From the NCBI GenBank assembly GCA_002104905.1, contig MCFE01000872.1, positions 1 through 29,154 of the forward strand: a stretch of DNA of 29,154 bases. Direction: 5' to 3'. Shown one piece after another: positions 1 to 10,616 of the stretch (positions are counted from its first letter, which is position 1; the number at the start of each line of letters is the position of its first letter). The notes under the pieces are model-generated. The model saw only the letters and a list, made by a program, of their open reading frames with translations. It ran no database searches and was not told where the DNA came from. Source of the stretch: Basidiobolus meristosporus CBS 931.73. Lineage: Eukaryota; Basidiobolomycota; Basidiobolomycetes; Basidiobolales; Basidiobolaceae. The position numbers and the translations under genes were made by a program.

Positions 1-2199
1 CATACTACTAACCACTAGATTTAGTTGGTACTCTGTTGCTTCCTCATATCAAGCAGCATCACTACACCAACCGCAAAATCTGAGCCGGTCCGCTCATAAA
101 TGCACAATTACCTAGGGCATCGTAGTAGCCCTCAGACGCCACTGGAATTGAATGACTGATTGCCAAGCACACCGTAATTGCATCAGAGCATTGATTCCTG
201 TCAATACGTTTCGCAGAAGACTGGATGATCGAGATTGATGGCAGTTAGTCCAGAGATCAGTCTGTTTGAGGTCATCGACCAATTTTCTAAGCGATATATC
301 GCCGGAAACGTGGGATGTGCGGTAATTAACATCCAACCAACCAAGATCCCACTCATTTATTAGTCAACCTGAGGCACTGGATCGGAAACAAGAAAATGAA
401 CCTTATCTCGTAGCGACCCAGGCTTAGGTATGGGCGCAACAAGAGTCACCAGGATCACACACAATAGTATGCTGCAGGCCAACTATCTGCTATCGCACTG
501 ACAAATCCAGTAGGGGCATATTTGCTATACTAATAACCGTAGTATATCTCATTGCAAACGCTGCAGCCCAATGGCATCTTGTACGCTACCGATCGTCACA
601 AATGAAGAAATGTTTGTTTCCAAGCAATCAACATATTGGTCAGAGATGAAGTATTCGAAATTGGCCGATCCTATTGGCCAATCATCCGCATCACAAACCC
701 CTATTGTTTGTTCGAGATATGGATGGTTTGTGGCTGGTCGTTTCAGCCTCTAGTCACCACCGTTATGTGGTTTATCTCATTGCAAGCAGGCCGCAGCTTT
801 CTTACGGCTTCATAGATCCCCCCATAGGAGCGCAACAGACCCAGCGCGGATGAGTGTTGCAGCAGACAGGAAGTAGCTCCGTGTGTACACTTGGGCTATC
901 AACAAATGCATTGCTCTGAGCGTAGCACGTTACACAAGCATGAAGTCTGAAGCGTTACAATGTGGGAATTCCGCTTGCGGATCCACATCCAAGCCCACTG
1001 CTGTGCCTGATTTGAGCTGCAGGCAACAGGTAAGCTTGCATATTGGTGAGAATGGAGAATCCTATCAGCTGAACGGCTGACAGATTACAGATCCACCCAC
1101 GATGCTGTATCGATGAGTACATGTAACCCAAGGTTGATAGCTGGCTGCAACTGGAAGCTTAAGCGGGTATTGTTTGCGTGCCTTTGATCCATTGATTCCT
1201 TGCTGGCCGACCTGATTTGTTGTCTGTTGGCCTTACGTCGGCTTTTGCCATGAGTGGCCATTGCCGTCACTGTTGCCACAGGACTCGAGGAGCATTGGGC
1301 GCGAACAAGCTCTAGCCCCAGTCGGAGCGTCCGTCCCAGCACCTACGTCATCCCATGGAAGTATCCCCTAGCTGCACCGAAACGCTTGCTTAACCGCCTT
1401 CCGCTCATACCTTATACTGTGTCTGATCAAGATGCACAGCAATCTAGCTGTATTACATCATGTCTGCACCAGCCCCGATCGACAAATCTAAATACCTCGA
1501 GCACTGATTGATTCAGTCGAAAGTGGCAATTCTCCGACCCAAAATGGGCGACTTCCCCACCTCTATATATTCGATACCATTAGTCAACATGCGGCCATAG
1601 GGAAACGCCAGTCTTGCTACTGAATGGGACTGACCTCTGTGGTGAAACATTCCCCTGCCAAGGGTGTTGTTTCCCCAGAGGCGTTCCGAGTAGAACATTC
1701 TTCGAGGCGTAAGGATTTTGCAGCATTCCGCATCCTCCCAGCGACCCATGTGTGGTCGCGCGGTACCAGCAGCGCAACATCCATCTGGCCGCGCTGCGTT
1801 GGCCTCCCTCCCTTGGGTCGCCGAGACCTCTGAGTAATCAGGAATCATGGTGGTTGGTGTGGTTTTTGATTTGTCCCGCCCATTCCAATGATACCTCATC
1901 CGGTCGGGTCAGCCCAATCACCATCGCACAGCATGTCCAGATTGAGGCTAGAAAGAGACGGTGTGGTAATTTAAAAATCCATTAATATGGCAAGATTGCC
2001 GGATGGATATGGAAGGACCTCCATATCGATGCTTTCACAATATCCAACGCATGCCTCCAAATGGCCATGAGCTCTACGGAAATGGATGAACAATACGACT
2101 CAGCTGGCATCGGCATTGGGCTTAGTCGACTTCTCACCATTGTTTGGTGGGTGATACATGATTTGGCTCTAGTGCATAGGGTTAATCCAATGGTCTCAA
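1..2199. other. Intergenic region, no recognisable gene
   Basis: Open frames here are all under 130 codons, overlap each other on both strands and show no recognisable domain, consistent initiation context or plausible intron pairing. I see no tRNA, rRNA or obvious repeat. Base composition is near balanced, like the host-gene part of the window and unlike the AT-rich retroelement islands. The last ~150 bases should contain the promoter of the receptor gene that follows. Confidence 0.5.
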
Positions 2200-2227
2200 A
2201 TGGAGGTGAAATCGTTTTCATCTTGGA

Positions 2228-2235
2228 TTTATAAG
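2228..2235 (+). promoter_or_regulatory. Candidate TATA element of the receptor gene
   Basis: The sequence TTTATAAG lies about 145 bases upstream of the ATG at 2380. It also lies downstream of the first in-frame ATG at 2200. If it is the true TATA box, transcription starts after 2200 and the start at 2380 is the real one. This is positional inference only. Confidence 0.35.
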
Positions 2236-2379
2236 CAATACGTGACGCTCTCCGCCCATCTCTTTCCAACCATCCGAGCCTGCTTCGTCCCTACACCTTG
2301 CCCCCACCCTCGCACTAGTTTTGGCTTTCCCTCGGGCTCACACTGTTGCACCTCTCCTCTATTCAACTCCAGTTTGGAG

Positions 2380-3618
2380 ATGCCAATCATCTATGACGCT
2401 ACCGAACCCCAGATTGGCCTTAAGCGACTGCTCACGTTTATTTTTTGCGGGCTATCCCTTTTTGGCGGCCTCTTCGTAGTCTCGACCATCCTCTATATAC
2501 GGCTCTACAGGCCCATGCTGGCCAACCGACTTTCCCTGAAGCTCACGTTTTGGATTGCCCTGGCCGACATTGTATATAGTGCATTCGTGATCGTCTTGCA
2601 GCACAAGATCACCTCCAACAAACTATGCGCCTTCCTACTCTGGGGGTATCTCGAGTTCACTCTTCTGCCAGTATTTCTGACCGCCACCATCGCATTCAAC
2701 CTGCACGCCATCTTTGTCAGCGATATCTTCGATGTTGTTCGTTACCAGCGGTACTACTTTCCATTCGCGCTCACTCTCGCAACGACCATAAGCATGGTGC
2801 CTCTGATTGCGGGTCAATTCGAGGTCGATCCGGTGGTGGGCGCGTGTTGGTACAGTGCGACCTACACCACCGAGACCATCATCTGGGAGATGTGCACGCT
2901 GTTCGGATGGGTGTTCCTGGTGGTGCTTTACTGCATTTTCGCCGTGGGCTTCATCGGCTACAAGCTTCATCAGCACGAGAAGTACCTCCAGGCGAACATC
3001 TCAGTAGACATCCAGCTCGTCAATCGAAAGACGAACAAGGCGATGCGTCGGATCGTCCTGTATCCTGTGGTGCCGATCATCACCCAGACATTCAATTGCC
3101 TGTGCGAGTTCTACACTTTTGTCCATCGGGAGCTGTATTTTTCACTGTACCTACTGTCGGCGGTACTGCCGGCATGTGTGGGCCTGCTCAACGCCGTCGT
3201 ATTTGTCTTTGATCCCGCAGTGAGGGAACTGATCTATGGCGGCTCCCAAAGGACCACCAGTGAGGTTGGCACCTCCGAAGATATGTCATTCCACATCACC
3301 AGATCCTTGGATGGCGTAGGTTTGGCCTCCGGAAAATACCCGACCGAGTTTCCTAAGCTCTCGCACACATCAAGTGAGCCCGGCACCTTGCTGGAAACCC
3401 CCTCTGCATCGCCACTGCATTCCAATCACACCTCCGTCATCATCCATGAATTCCCACCCAACTATCCTAACCTGGAATGCCCTCAGGAGCAGACCGGCCA
3501 GCAGGTCAGATTTGGCGATACTGCCCATCCACCCAGTCGTCCGGCAGTCACTTCCCCACAGAACAACACCAACCCCCGACCCAGCAAACCGAAAACGAAA
3601 CTGATGGCCCTCATATAA
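2380..3618 (+). CDS. Seven-transmembrane G-protein-coupled receptor, fungal Git3/Gpr1-like
   Basis: Predicted plasma-membrane receptor of 412 aa in one exon. The frame is open from 2200, but I choose the ATG at 2380 because the extra 60 residues are low-complexity and a TATA-like site lies between the two ATGs. Seven hydrophobic helices fall at about 17-43, 51-74, 83-113, 126-147, 166-194, 221-248 and 254-278. Cys83 at the start of TM3 and Cys156 in the second outer loop could form the usual GPCR disulphide. TM7 ends in an LLNAVVFVFDPAVRE segment, as in fungal glucose/cAMP-type receptors that couple to Gpa2-like G-alpha subunits. The ~130-residue cytoplasmic tail is rich in Ser, Thr and Pro, as expected for a phosphorylated desensitisation tail. 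Family membership rests on topology and motif likeness; the ligand is unknown. It could instead belong to another cAMP-receptor-like branch. Confidence 0.82.
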   Translation: MPIIYDATEPQIGLKRLLTFIFCGLSLFGGLFVVSTILYIRLYRPMLANRLSLKLTFWIALADIVYSAFVIVLQHKITSNKLCAFLLWGYLEFTLLPVFLTATIAFNLHAIFVSDIFDVVRYQRYYFPFALTLATTISMVPLIAGQFEVDPVVGACWYSATYTTETIIWEMCTLFGWVFLVVLYCIFAVGFIGYKLHQHEKYLQANISVDIQLVNRKTNKAMRRIVLYPVVPIITQTFNCLCEFYTFVHRELYFSLYLLSAVLPACVGLLNAVVFVFDPAVRELIYGGSQRTTSEVGTSEDMSFHITRSLDGVGLASGKYPTEFPKLSHTSSEPGTLLETPSASPLHSNHTSVIIHEFPPNYPNLECPQEQTGQQVRFGDTAHPPSRPAVTSPQNNTNPRPSKPKTKLMALI

Positions 3619-5940
3619 TGATCTATCAACGGAGACCTCACACAAATTGTACATCGTAGAGGGAATCGCATTCCCACCACACTTTGCTCTCCGCATCCAC
3701 CGCATCCAATCCACACCCACCCTCCTCGCAACCTCTGTATAGTCACTCTTCTCTACTCACATGATCCCTCCACTCAGTGTAAATAGTCAACCAACCCACA
3801 TATGCATATACCTCATGTATGTCAGTGCCCGACTCGGCCTGTATGGAATCCTTCGACGAGATCTAATCGAATAAACGTAAGAGAACACACTCTGTATAGA
3901 CAACATTCGTTGAACTTCCCAAACGACCGCGGTCCGCGTACCAGTCACCGTTTCGAATCGGATACGCGGTTGCGTATGGGAACGGTGGTACGTGCTGCGG
4001 CGGTCACTCAGAGACGCACATGTTCCTGTCGTGCCCGATCCAATCAAGGGATGGCATTGGGACAATTTGCGCTCGCAACAATTGCTTACCCTTGGTTGCC
4101 AGAAATGGGAAGCGCCGTTAATTCACATCGTACCATGTAACAACGAGCTCATCTGCTCACCATCGTATTTGTGATTCCTCCATCCCAGCCAACCTATCCT
4201 CACTCCCCCCAATCCCTTGTTTCCGAACCCCTCAAAGCCGTAGGTGCTCACCATCAACCCCCATCGCCAGTGTGAGGCCAGCCATGACTATGTAAGTCTG
4301 ATGCAGATCCTGGCTCGATCATCCCCACCCGCCGCGGTCGAAATGCCACTCTCTTTCCGCGATCAGTGTTACTGCCGTGTCTGATGGATCAACATGCGAA
4401 CCCACGAATGACTATCTTGTGAGCAAGGCGATGGTTTTTGACGACGCAATCTGGGTTCAGGCGTCTCCCTAGTTTTACCGTCGAGTTCCGTGTCTTGGTA
4501 ACAAAGCGGACACAACCCACCGTACAACCTCATGAGTCGGTTGATTGGGCAAGCAGGCTAGAATTGGATGGATCTGGATCTGAGGGTTCCCTATGGGATA
4601 TTCGTGAACACATATGATTCATAAATGTGACAAGGCACGCTGGGTGATTGTTCGATAACAATCCCCATTGTCGAATGGCTGCGTGGTCGCAAGTTACGAG
4701 TGGGTGTATCCCGACGAGCCATCCTATCCTTCCAAATTGGGCACTCCAATCTGTGTTTCGAGGCCCACCAATGACAGAGGTGTCACTCTGCTTACACGTG
4801 AGCATGGATCGTGTGAGCTATAACGGTGGTTGTGAATGAAAGCGACCCCTCAGCGAGCCACGGATCCCCCTCCCAAAACGTCCACACACCTGCACCTACA
4901 CCTGCACCTGCACCTGCACCCCCACCCGCACACACACAGAGGTCCGTTTGGTATACGAAACCTTGTTTGTTTCATGATCTCTCATTCCGGATCCTGCAGC
5001 GTGGGATGGTTTCCTGGGGACGAGGGTGGCCAACACGCTAGCTGTATACCACCCCTGTGTATCCACACGTTCACTAGGCTGGAGCCTGATTGAGGGATAT
5101 GGAATTCTCCGAGTCAGCCCTGTCAGGATCTACACAGGATTTCCCGCGAGGCAGAGAGATCCCAAAACCGATCGCCGGAAGCGGAAAGTCACGGCCTTAC
5201 CTTCTTCCTAGGTTCTTCTGCTGAAGGGTGTAGCATGACTCCTAATGCCCTATCTACAGTTAAGGGGGTATCGGTGATTGGGCAAGGCACGGCTGGTTCG
5301 ACCGTAGGCTGCTCTTTCGGCAACTTCAATGGGCAGCTAGGTCCATCCAATGACGTGGGGCTAGGCGCCGTCCCATATGTTCATAGATACCACCTCACTT
5401 GCAGGCGGTGCAACATTGCGTACCTCAATATGGGCACGAAGCTTGGATGATTTCTGGCCCGTGTTGATGGTGCTGATTGCTCACAGTAACTGAGCCCTAG
5501 CTACCGTTGGGAAGGTGTATGTTGCACCGTGACATCCGATTATGCGCCTGCCCATACTCAAGTCGCGATATAGTTTGGAACGATCCCGATGTTACTTTTG
5601 ATGAATTACCTGCATATCTGTGCTGCACTAATCCTTGGGGAAAGCCATCCTTATTGAAGTCACCTCATTACTAATGTACATGGCTCTCTGCTTCGATACC
5701 GAGTGTCCGTCCAATCCGTTTCTGTCACCGTGGAAGGGTTAGGGCTTGCAGGACCGGTCTTCGGTGGATCAATCGTGGCCACAACATATGCCAGCATTAA
5801 ACCCCTCCCGTAGCAACCCTGGCCCATGACCTCATTGCCACCAGGAATATTCTTGCCATGTTCCTCCAACATATAGTAGCCCCCAAAGAAAGTCCCCAAA
5901 CCTCTATACATGAATGATCCCGTTGCAGTTCATAAGCCGA
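3619..5940. other. Intergenic region, no recognisable gene
   Basis: Short overlapping frames on both strands, none with a recognisable domain. Apart from the small CACCTG tract listed separately I see no repeat, RNA gene or mobile element. Composition is balanced, like the other host-type intergenic stretches. Confidence 0.5.
4889..4936 (+). repeat. Short CACCTG/CACCCG imperfect tandem repeat
   Basis: About seven imperfect copies of a C-rich hexamer (CACCTG, CACCTA, CACCCC, CACCCG) run into a short CA dinucleotide stretch. It reads as Pro/Ala or His/Leu runs in forward frames, but those frames show no other coding signature. It is a simple-sequence tract. Confidence 0.7.
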
Positions 5941-7118
5941 CATGAACCCATGCATGCATTCATAGCCGTCCTATTTATTTAAGGACTCGGTGACTTTCCG
6001 GATATTAATCTAACCCTATGTTATAAAGGGACGTAATCAACTGATTAGCCCAATGGAAAGTGGAAATTCCAAACGTGCTAGCAGTTAGATGCCCAACTAG
6101 TCAAATGCGATTTCAGTCTTTGACAGCGTTCTTTGTTGAACTGGCGTTTGAAGCCGGTTGAATTGGGAATGTGCTCTTTTGTTGGGCAGCCAACCAATGG
6201 CCAAAACTCTAATCCTGACTGGAGGTATCAATGGCTTTGGCACGCTACAACGGCTATGATCTTGGCCTGCTTACTCATGATGGTGATATTGGGTGGCACC
6301 AGTTTTTTCAGCCTTATTTTAATCTATACTCAAGCATATCATGGCTTATTACTCAAACGAACCGTCCCCTCATGATGACCCAAATCCAGCATGTACAACA
6401 TCAGTCCCAAGTGATGAATATTGCTCTGCATCAGTTATTTGGCTTCCATCTAATTGTCCAGCGCTTGTTTGTTGTTTAATCGAACTATCGGAATTGGTTG
6501 TGCAGCATCCATCACTGTACGCCTATTACTATATGGCTGTGACCACCATTTCTATTTTATCGATAATAAGTGACAATTTTGGGGTAGTTACTGAGTTGCT
6601 TCGTGTGGTTTAGAACTTGTCAACCTCAGACGCGTCACTTGGTGCAACAGTGGTACCATACTTGATGCGATAGACACTAAATTAAAGGATCAATTAACTC
6701 TATGATTAGTAGTTTTTCAATTTCTCCTAGAAGTACATAAACTGTGTTCAGCCTCCTCCTATGCAAAAGCTTACCAAAGACCATTGGATATTCAATTTTC
6801 CTCAGAGTCGAGGCTTTTAGCAGCACAAGCTCTAGCCTTCTTGATGACAAGTGGACATATGGCCTTCAAACTGATGTGTCTGAGTTTTTCTCATATCAGA
6901 TATAATAAAAGTAGGCTTACCTACTCAGGAGGTGTTTACACTTGGCTAAAAAATGCTGGCAGAATATCTTCTGGAATCCATGCTTGAAGCTTTTCATAAG
7001 GACCATAAAGTGATTATTGAGTCACATGGAGGTATTGTTGCTCCCTAAATCACTCAAGATATTTGTTGAGAGCTGTGCTCATTTTGCAAATGATTGAGGA
7101 AATTTGTATATTAAGTTC
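5941..7118. other. AT-rich island, left part, degenerate
   Basis: Composition shifts clearly to AT-rich around here and stays so to about 8750. Short frames exist at 6133-6613 and 6784-6987, and a further coding-like stretch with in-frame stops lies near 6960-7050. None matches a family I know. Because the right part of the island is built of decayed copia LTRs, these are probably retroelement or other transposon remnants. That is inference. Confidence 0.45.
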
Positions 7119-7119
7119 A

Positions 7120-7395
7120 CTTTTGCTGTATACTTTGGAGATATTCAGAGTGATTGGGAAACAAAGAAGATTATGTAGATTGCACTTATAGACTCATCCA
7201 ACTCCAGGGTAGTATTTATACACTTACATAATTGTCAAAGCAAACAGAGTGTTTCTACTGACAAATATTCCAATTGTTTGCGGCCAAAGTATGGGAGACC
7301 TTAGGATGCTTTGAAATCTCCAATGTTTTGGGTAATAGATACTTTAGTAGATTGTTGCATGCATATTATGGCAAGGAAATAGGGTAGCATACTTG
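7120..7395 (-). repeat. Degenerate copia LTR relic, minus orientation
   Basis: It aligns by eye to the minus-oriented LTR at 28119-28468. Matching blocks are the CTTTGGAGATATT segment, then TGATTGGGAAACAA, then the TATTTATAC block (TATAAATA on the minus strand), then CAAAGTATGGG and a TTTGAAATCTCCAATGTTTTGGGT block. The block order is the same but many positions differ, so it is an old copy. A following TTGCATGCATATTATGG stretch has a counterpart at about 15885, suggesting both belong to one older subfamily. Confidence 0.65.
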
Positions 7396-7416
7396 AAGCT
7401 ATGTAGTTTGCGCAAA

Positions 7417-7640
7417 GTCTTGACCAAATGGCTTATCTGATATGCTTATCAACACCCCAGGAGTAAAACATCAGGCAGTTGGGACATAAAAGTGTTCAAG
7501 CTTTGCAGACTGCCTTAAAATCTGTACACTTGGTCTTGGAGCCTTTTTGAGAGTATTCATGGTATTTGTATTGCCAAGATTATGCAATGTATAAGTATCA
7601 CCAGTTCATTTTGAATATTAATATGGCTTTGACTAACCTT
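7417..7640 (+). repeat. Degenerate copia LTR relic, plus orientation
   Basis: It follows the order of the intact LTR at 26308-26655. GACCAAAT comes first, then a block like TTTTCACCAAAATACTAGG, then GCAGACTGCC, then a TACACTTGGTCTTGG block. After these come TGTATTGCCAAGATTATGCAA and TATAAGTA. It is heavily diverged and lacks clean termini. It faces the relic just to its left in head-to-head fashion. Confidence 0.6.
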
Positions 7641-8254
7641 ATGAAAAGTCTCTAAGCTGAATTAGCCATTAGATTCTTAGCTGGTCTTCTGATGGTATTT
7701 TGCCAGTATTCAGATGGAGTTTCTGCTTCAAGTTTTCAGTTGCAATTTTTGGTACAAATAATAAGCAGCTGACAACCAAACTGGGTACAAATGCTGATTG
7801 GTCCAGTTGCCTTCTAAAAGGGATGTCAGCTTGTCTGCTACAAATCTGGTTCCTGAAATATTGAGAGTTGTTGTTTTTGGAAAAGTTGGACTTAAGCAGA
7901 TGTTATGATGACATTCTGCTGATCTTTTCTTGATTTTGTATCCATAGGGTAAGCAAGAAGACCTTTATCTTTCACCATTAGAGGTCTGTTGTCAGGTGCT
8001 GCTTTGATACATACCAGCTGATGTTATCCTGGTGTGATACCTTCCTGTCATGTTATACATTTGTATTAGGCAAATAAGAGATCTAAAAGGCATATCTAAG
8101 ATGATGCTTGCAGAATAATACTTTTTGCTGATTGACAGCATATAAAAGATACTCAGCTTACACCTTATTCTCTCATATGTATTGGGACTTTTGCTGGCTA
8201 GTGGATGAGCTAGAAGTTATTCACTTCATATATATAAGATAAAGACTGAATATT
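7641..8254. other. AT-rich stretch between LTR relics
   Basis: No open frame of useful length and no recognisable domain. It lies between plus-oriented LTR relics, so it may be the decayed interior of an old element, but I could not align it to gag or pol sequence. Confidence 0.4.
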
Positions 8255-8424
8255 TGAATTAGTGATGTTCTTGAGACCATCCTAAGCATACCCTATGTGT
8301 TTGTTTTGCCAAGACCATGCAAAAGTAGTACTGCTACTTTTGCATTCAACAATTCATTAAGTGAAAGCCATGTCTTCTTCTTGTACTCCAAGTCACTTCC
8401 AATATCTCCAAAGCTCTTACAACA
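8255..8424 (+). repeat. Copia LTR, 3' half, plus orientation, with possible leader beyond it
   Basis: This closely matches the second half of the LTR at 26308-26655: GACCATCCTAAGC, CCCTATGTGTTTG, GCCAAGACCATG, then a hairpin, CATTCAA, and the terminal CACTTCCAATATCTCCA block. It ends in TTACAACA at 8424, the same end as the younger LTRs. The ~40 bases after it resemble the primer-site and early gag region following 26655, but degenerate. So this may be a 5' LTR with its leader rather than a solo LTR. The short minus-strand frame across it is spurious. Confidence 0.75.
8317..8345 (+). repeat. 12-bp perfect hairpin inside the LTR
   Basis: ATGCAAAAGTAG (8317-8328) and its exact reverse complement (8334-8345) flank a 5-base loop. 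The equivalent place in the younger LTR at about 26548-26575 holds a shorter version just before an AATAAA signal, so it is a conserved LTR element. Confidence 0.7.
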
Positions 8425-8484
8425 CTTATTACTGATCTCCTATTGCTCTCATTGCCAGTCTGGTTGGTGAGAGTTATATCAAAG

Positions 8485-8720
8485 TCAATCACCTGCCCTA
8501 ATTTCTTGTTTGAGTGGAACTTGATTATACTCACCAAACTGTCAAGTACCCCAAGAATGAGAATTCTCAGAGTTGCCCAAAAGCCCCCGGACCTTGCACA
8601 TACATTTTTGGCGCTTTCTTGAGTATATTGGGCATGTTTTTTTGCAAGGGTGCGTTTGTCTTACCAAAACCTTGTAAAGTAGAAGTGCCACGTCTACATT
8701 CAATGATTGATGGGGCGAGT
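8485..8720 (+). repeat. Second, more diverged copia LTR, plus orientation
   Basis: Blocks shared with the intact LTR appear in order. They include TTTCTTGTTTGAGTGGA, CTCACCAAAC, AATGAGAATTCTCA, AAAGCCCCCGGACCTTGCACA, TTACCAAAACCTTGTAAA and ACATTCAATGATTGATGG. It lies in tandem with the LTR ending at 8424. The forward frame at 8514-8789 runs through it and is not a real gene. Confidence 0.65.
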
Positions 8721-8750
8721 CAACCGGAGCTCGCTAAAATCCGAGTTAGA

Positions 8751-9307
8751 GGTCATATTAGAGCGCAGTGCTCAACGGTTTACGTATGACCTCGAGTGCC
8801 CTTTGCAAAGATAAGGTTGAACACCCGGCCACTGGCTTTCCCATCAGCTGGGAGCGACCCCAAACCTTTGGCCCCAAGTGAGGTGGACCATCATCATAAC
8901 CCCATAGGGATACAGGAATGCGAACGGTAGACCGGCAAAAAGACCCAAGGCTTGTGACTTCCGTTGGGGATGAGGAAGAAAGAGCCCGGCCATACATTGG
9001 ACCTGAGGTTTGCTACCCGGTGGGAAACTGTGGTAAACATGGGGCTCCATTCGCTGAGGCAAATATGTAAACTGACTGACTCCAGGTCCTTTGTAGGCCA
9101 GAAAATCCGGTCTACCGCAGAGCAGGCGATCGAAACCCAAGGCACCCTAGAAATCCGGAGCTTACCGAGAGACGCGCAGGGGAGTGTTCCACCTTGGGTG
9201 GATATTACCGATGTGCAATGGGAGACTGGTTGCTGATCTTGGTTGAGCCAATGTTCGTACCTGCCATGTCGTCTAGCACCCTGCCCGTGGCTACGTCTGC
9301 AGATCAA
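8751..9307 (-). other. Orphan minus-strand open frames, possible gene remnant
   Basis: Composition returns to balanced here. Two overlapping minus-strand frames (8894-9307 and 8844-9140) are open for 137 and 98 codons. The second has a hydrophobic C-terminal stretch (roughly 8890-8950). A GTAAGC donor-like site lies near 9160. I cannot assemble a convincing spliced product and recognise no family. It could be the 3' part of a multi-exon gene shared with the next entry, a pseudogene, or chance. Confidence 0.25.
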
Positions 9308-9552
9308 TTATAGAGGCAACTCGTCCGTGTACAAGAGTGCCCGCGGGTTTGCGAGTACAAGCGCCGCGTTCAGATCCAGCTCGATGTGGTAGGCAACAAG
9401 TTGTGCCGCATACATCGGATGAGACATGATCTTGTCTATTCCGTGCATTGGGCAGAACTGGGTTAGGGTTATGGGCCCAATCACTCCCCGGAGACTCACC
9501 TCGGAGCCCTCTTTCGCCTGGTATCGTTGCAGACTCTGGCGGCAGAGGTGCT
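9308..9552 (-). CDS. Possible two-exon gene end, unknown function
   Basis: On the minus strand an exon candidate begins after a TTTCAG acceptor near 9552, preceded by an ACTGAC branch-like site. It runs to GAG at about 9502. A 48-nt GTGAGT...CCTAACCCAG intron can be removed, and the frame then continues as FCPMHGIDKIMSHP and on to TAA at 9308-9310. The junction keeps frame, and the last ~47 residues look protein-like (a YAAQLVAYHIELDL helix and a DELPL end). I could not place upstream exons with confidence, although a stretch near 9915-9980 also reads smoothly. No family recognised. It could be a decayed gene. Confidence 0.3.
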
Positions 9553-10616
9553 GAAAGGGAATGAACAAGGTTGGGGAGGGAGGGCGAAGGATCGATCTGT
9601 AGGTCAGTTATGAGAGTGGAGATCCTCATCGGAGCAGTGGCATGGTGGTTCCCAGAAGCATGCACCAAATACTCGGGACGAAGTAGCCGCAGTGGACGCT
9701 TCCACTAGCCAATTCCGGCAGTCGGGACGGGGAATGGTGCACCATCGAGCGTTAAGCAGCTTATTCTCCGCCCACCGAAAGCATCAACGGGGAACCAAAA
9801 TCTCCATTTATCTCAACGGTGCATACGACGCCACAGCGTATGTGCTCGCGAGTAGATCGTAGTTCACGCCCACGGTGATGCTGATCGTTACCAAGTGGAG
9901 GATCGTTAGGTGTTTCCGTAAATGGACCGGTTGACAAGCAGCAGGGGCCGTGAGCCGTTGGCCACTACCGGAATGGGTTCCTGTAGGAAAGGAACCACCG
10001 GAAGGCCACCAATGACTGGCTAAACCTTGGGTACAGAGCGAATGGAAATAGGGTTCATACCTGTGCTTCGTGGCCGACTCTGTCTAAAAAGAGCCTCTCT
10101 CCGGTGGGAGCCCCATCCCAGGACTGCACATTCTATGGAAACAGAAAAGTCACCTGCATTAAGGACGCTTCATCAATGACAGTCGACGTATAGTTGTTCT
10201 AGTGAGTCGGTTAGGATTTTACTTGCATGATTACCAGATGCCTATGCAATGAACACCCTGGATCCATCCCATGAGTATGTCCAGTAACCTTATTGTCCTG
10301 ACCTAATGGCATCCAAAGCTAGCCCACTGCACACCGATGATTACAGCAGGAATGCATATCATTGGACTGTAAAAAACCGACGCACATCCACCAGAGACCG
10401 ACAAGGCAATGGGGAAAGGTCTGGATGCCACATCTAGCCATTTACGACCCAGTGGTGGGTGGCCACCGCCCAATGTATGAATAGTGGTTGGGTGGGATTT
10501 ATTTAATTTATCTCTATATGAGTGCCGGTGATAGGGTGGAAGTGGGGCTTTAAGCGACAGGCAACAAGGTGGACAAAAGGGCAATGTACAAATAAATAGG
10601 AATCGGGGGCCCCTCC
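9553..10616. other. Intergenic or unresolved exon-containing stretch
   Basis: Possible short exons of the preceding entry may lie between 9553 and 10140 on the minus strand, but no consistent splice chain emerged. From 10140 to 10616 I see nothing beyond chance frames. The minus-strand frame at 10303-10758 is a shadow of the small membrane-protein gene that follows. Confidence 0.35.

Noticed and set aside
1513-1899. 128-codon minus-strand frame
   Set aside because: Overlaps three other frames on both strands, has no domain or compositional bias, and no promoter context.
2625-3212. 195-codon forward frame overlapping the receptor
   Set aside because: Shadow of the receptor gene in another frame: Arg/His/Gly-rich, no domain, while the receptor frame has seven clear helices.
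4826-5093. Pro/Ala and His/Leu repeat frames over the CACCTG tract
   Set aside because: Low-complexity translation of a simple repeat; no start context or domain outside the tract.
8425-8434. CTTATTACTG shared by the flanks at 8425 and 26248, possibly a target duplication
   Set aside because: The two places are 18 kb apart. After 8424 the sequence also aligns with element leader DNA, so the match is best explained by chance or by degenerate leader sequence.
8346-8537. 63-codon minus-strand frame
   Set aside because: Lies across the LTR end at 8424 and the next tandem LTR; it is LTR sequence read by chance.
9460-9472. Interstitial telomere-like GGGTTAGGGTTA
   Set aside because: Just over two units. 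On the minus strand it supplies the CCTAACCC branch site and acceptor of a plausible intron, so it is not evidence of a chromosome fusion.
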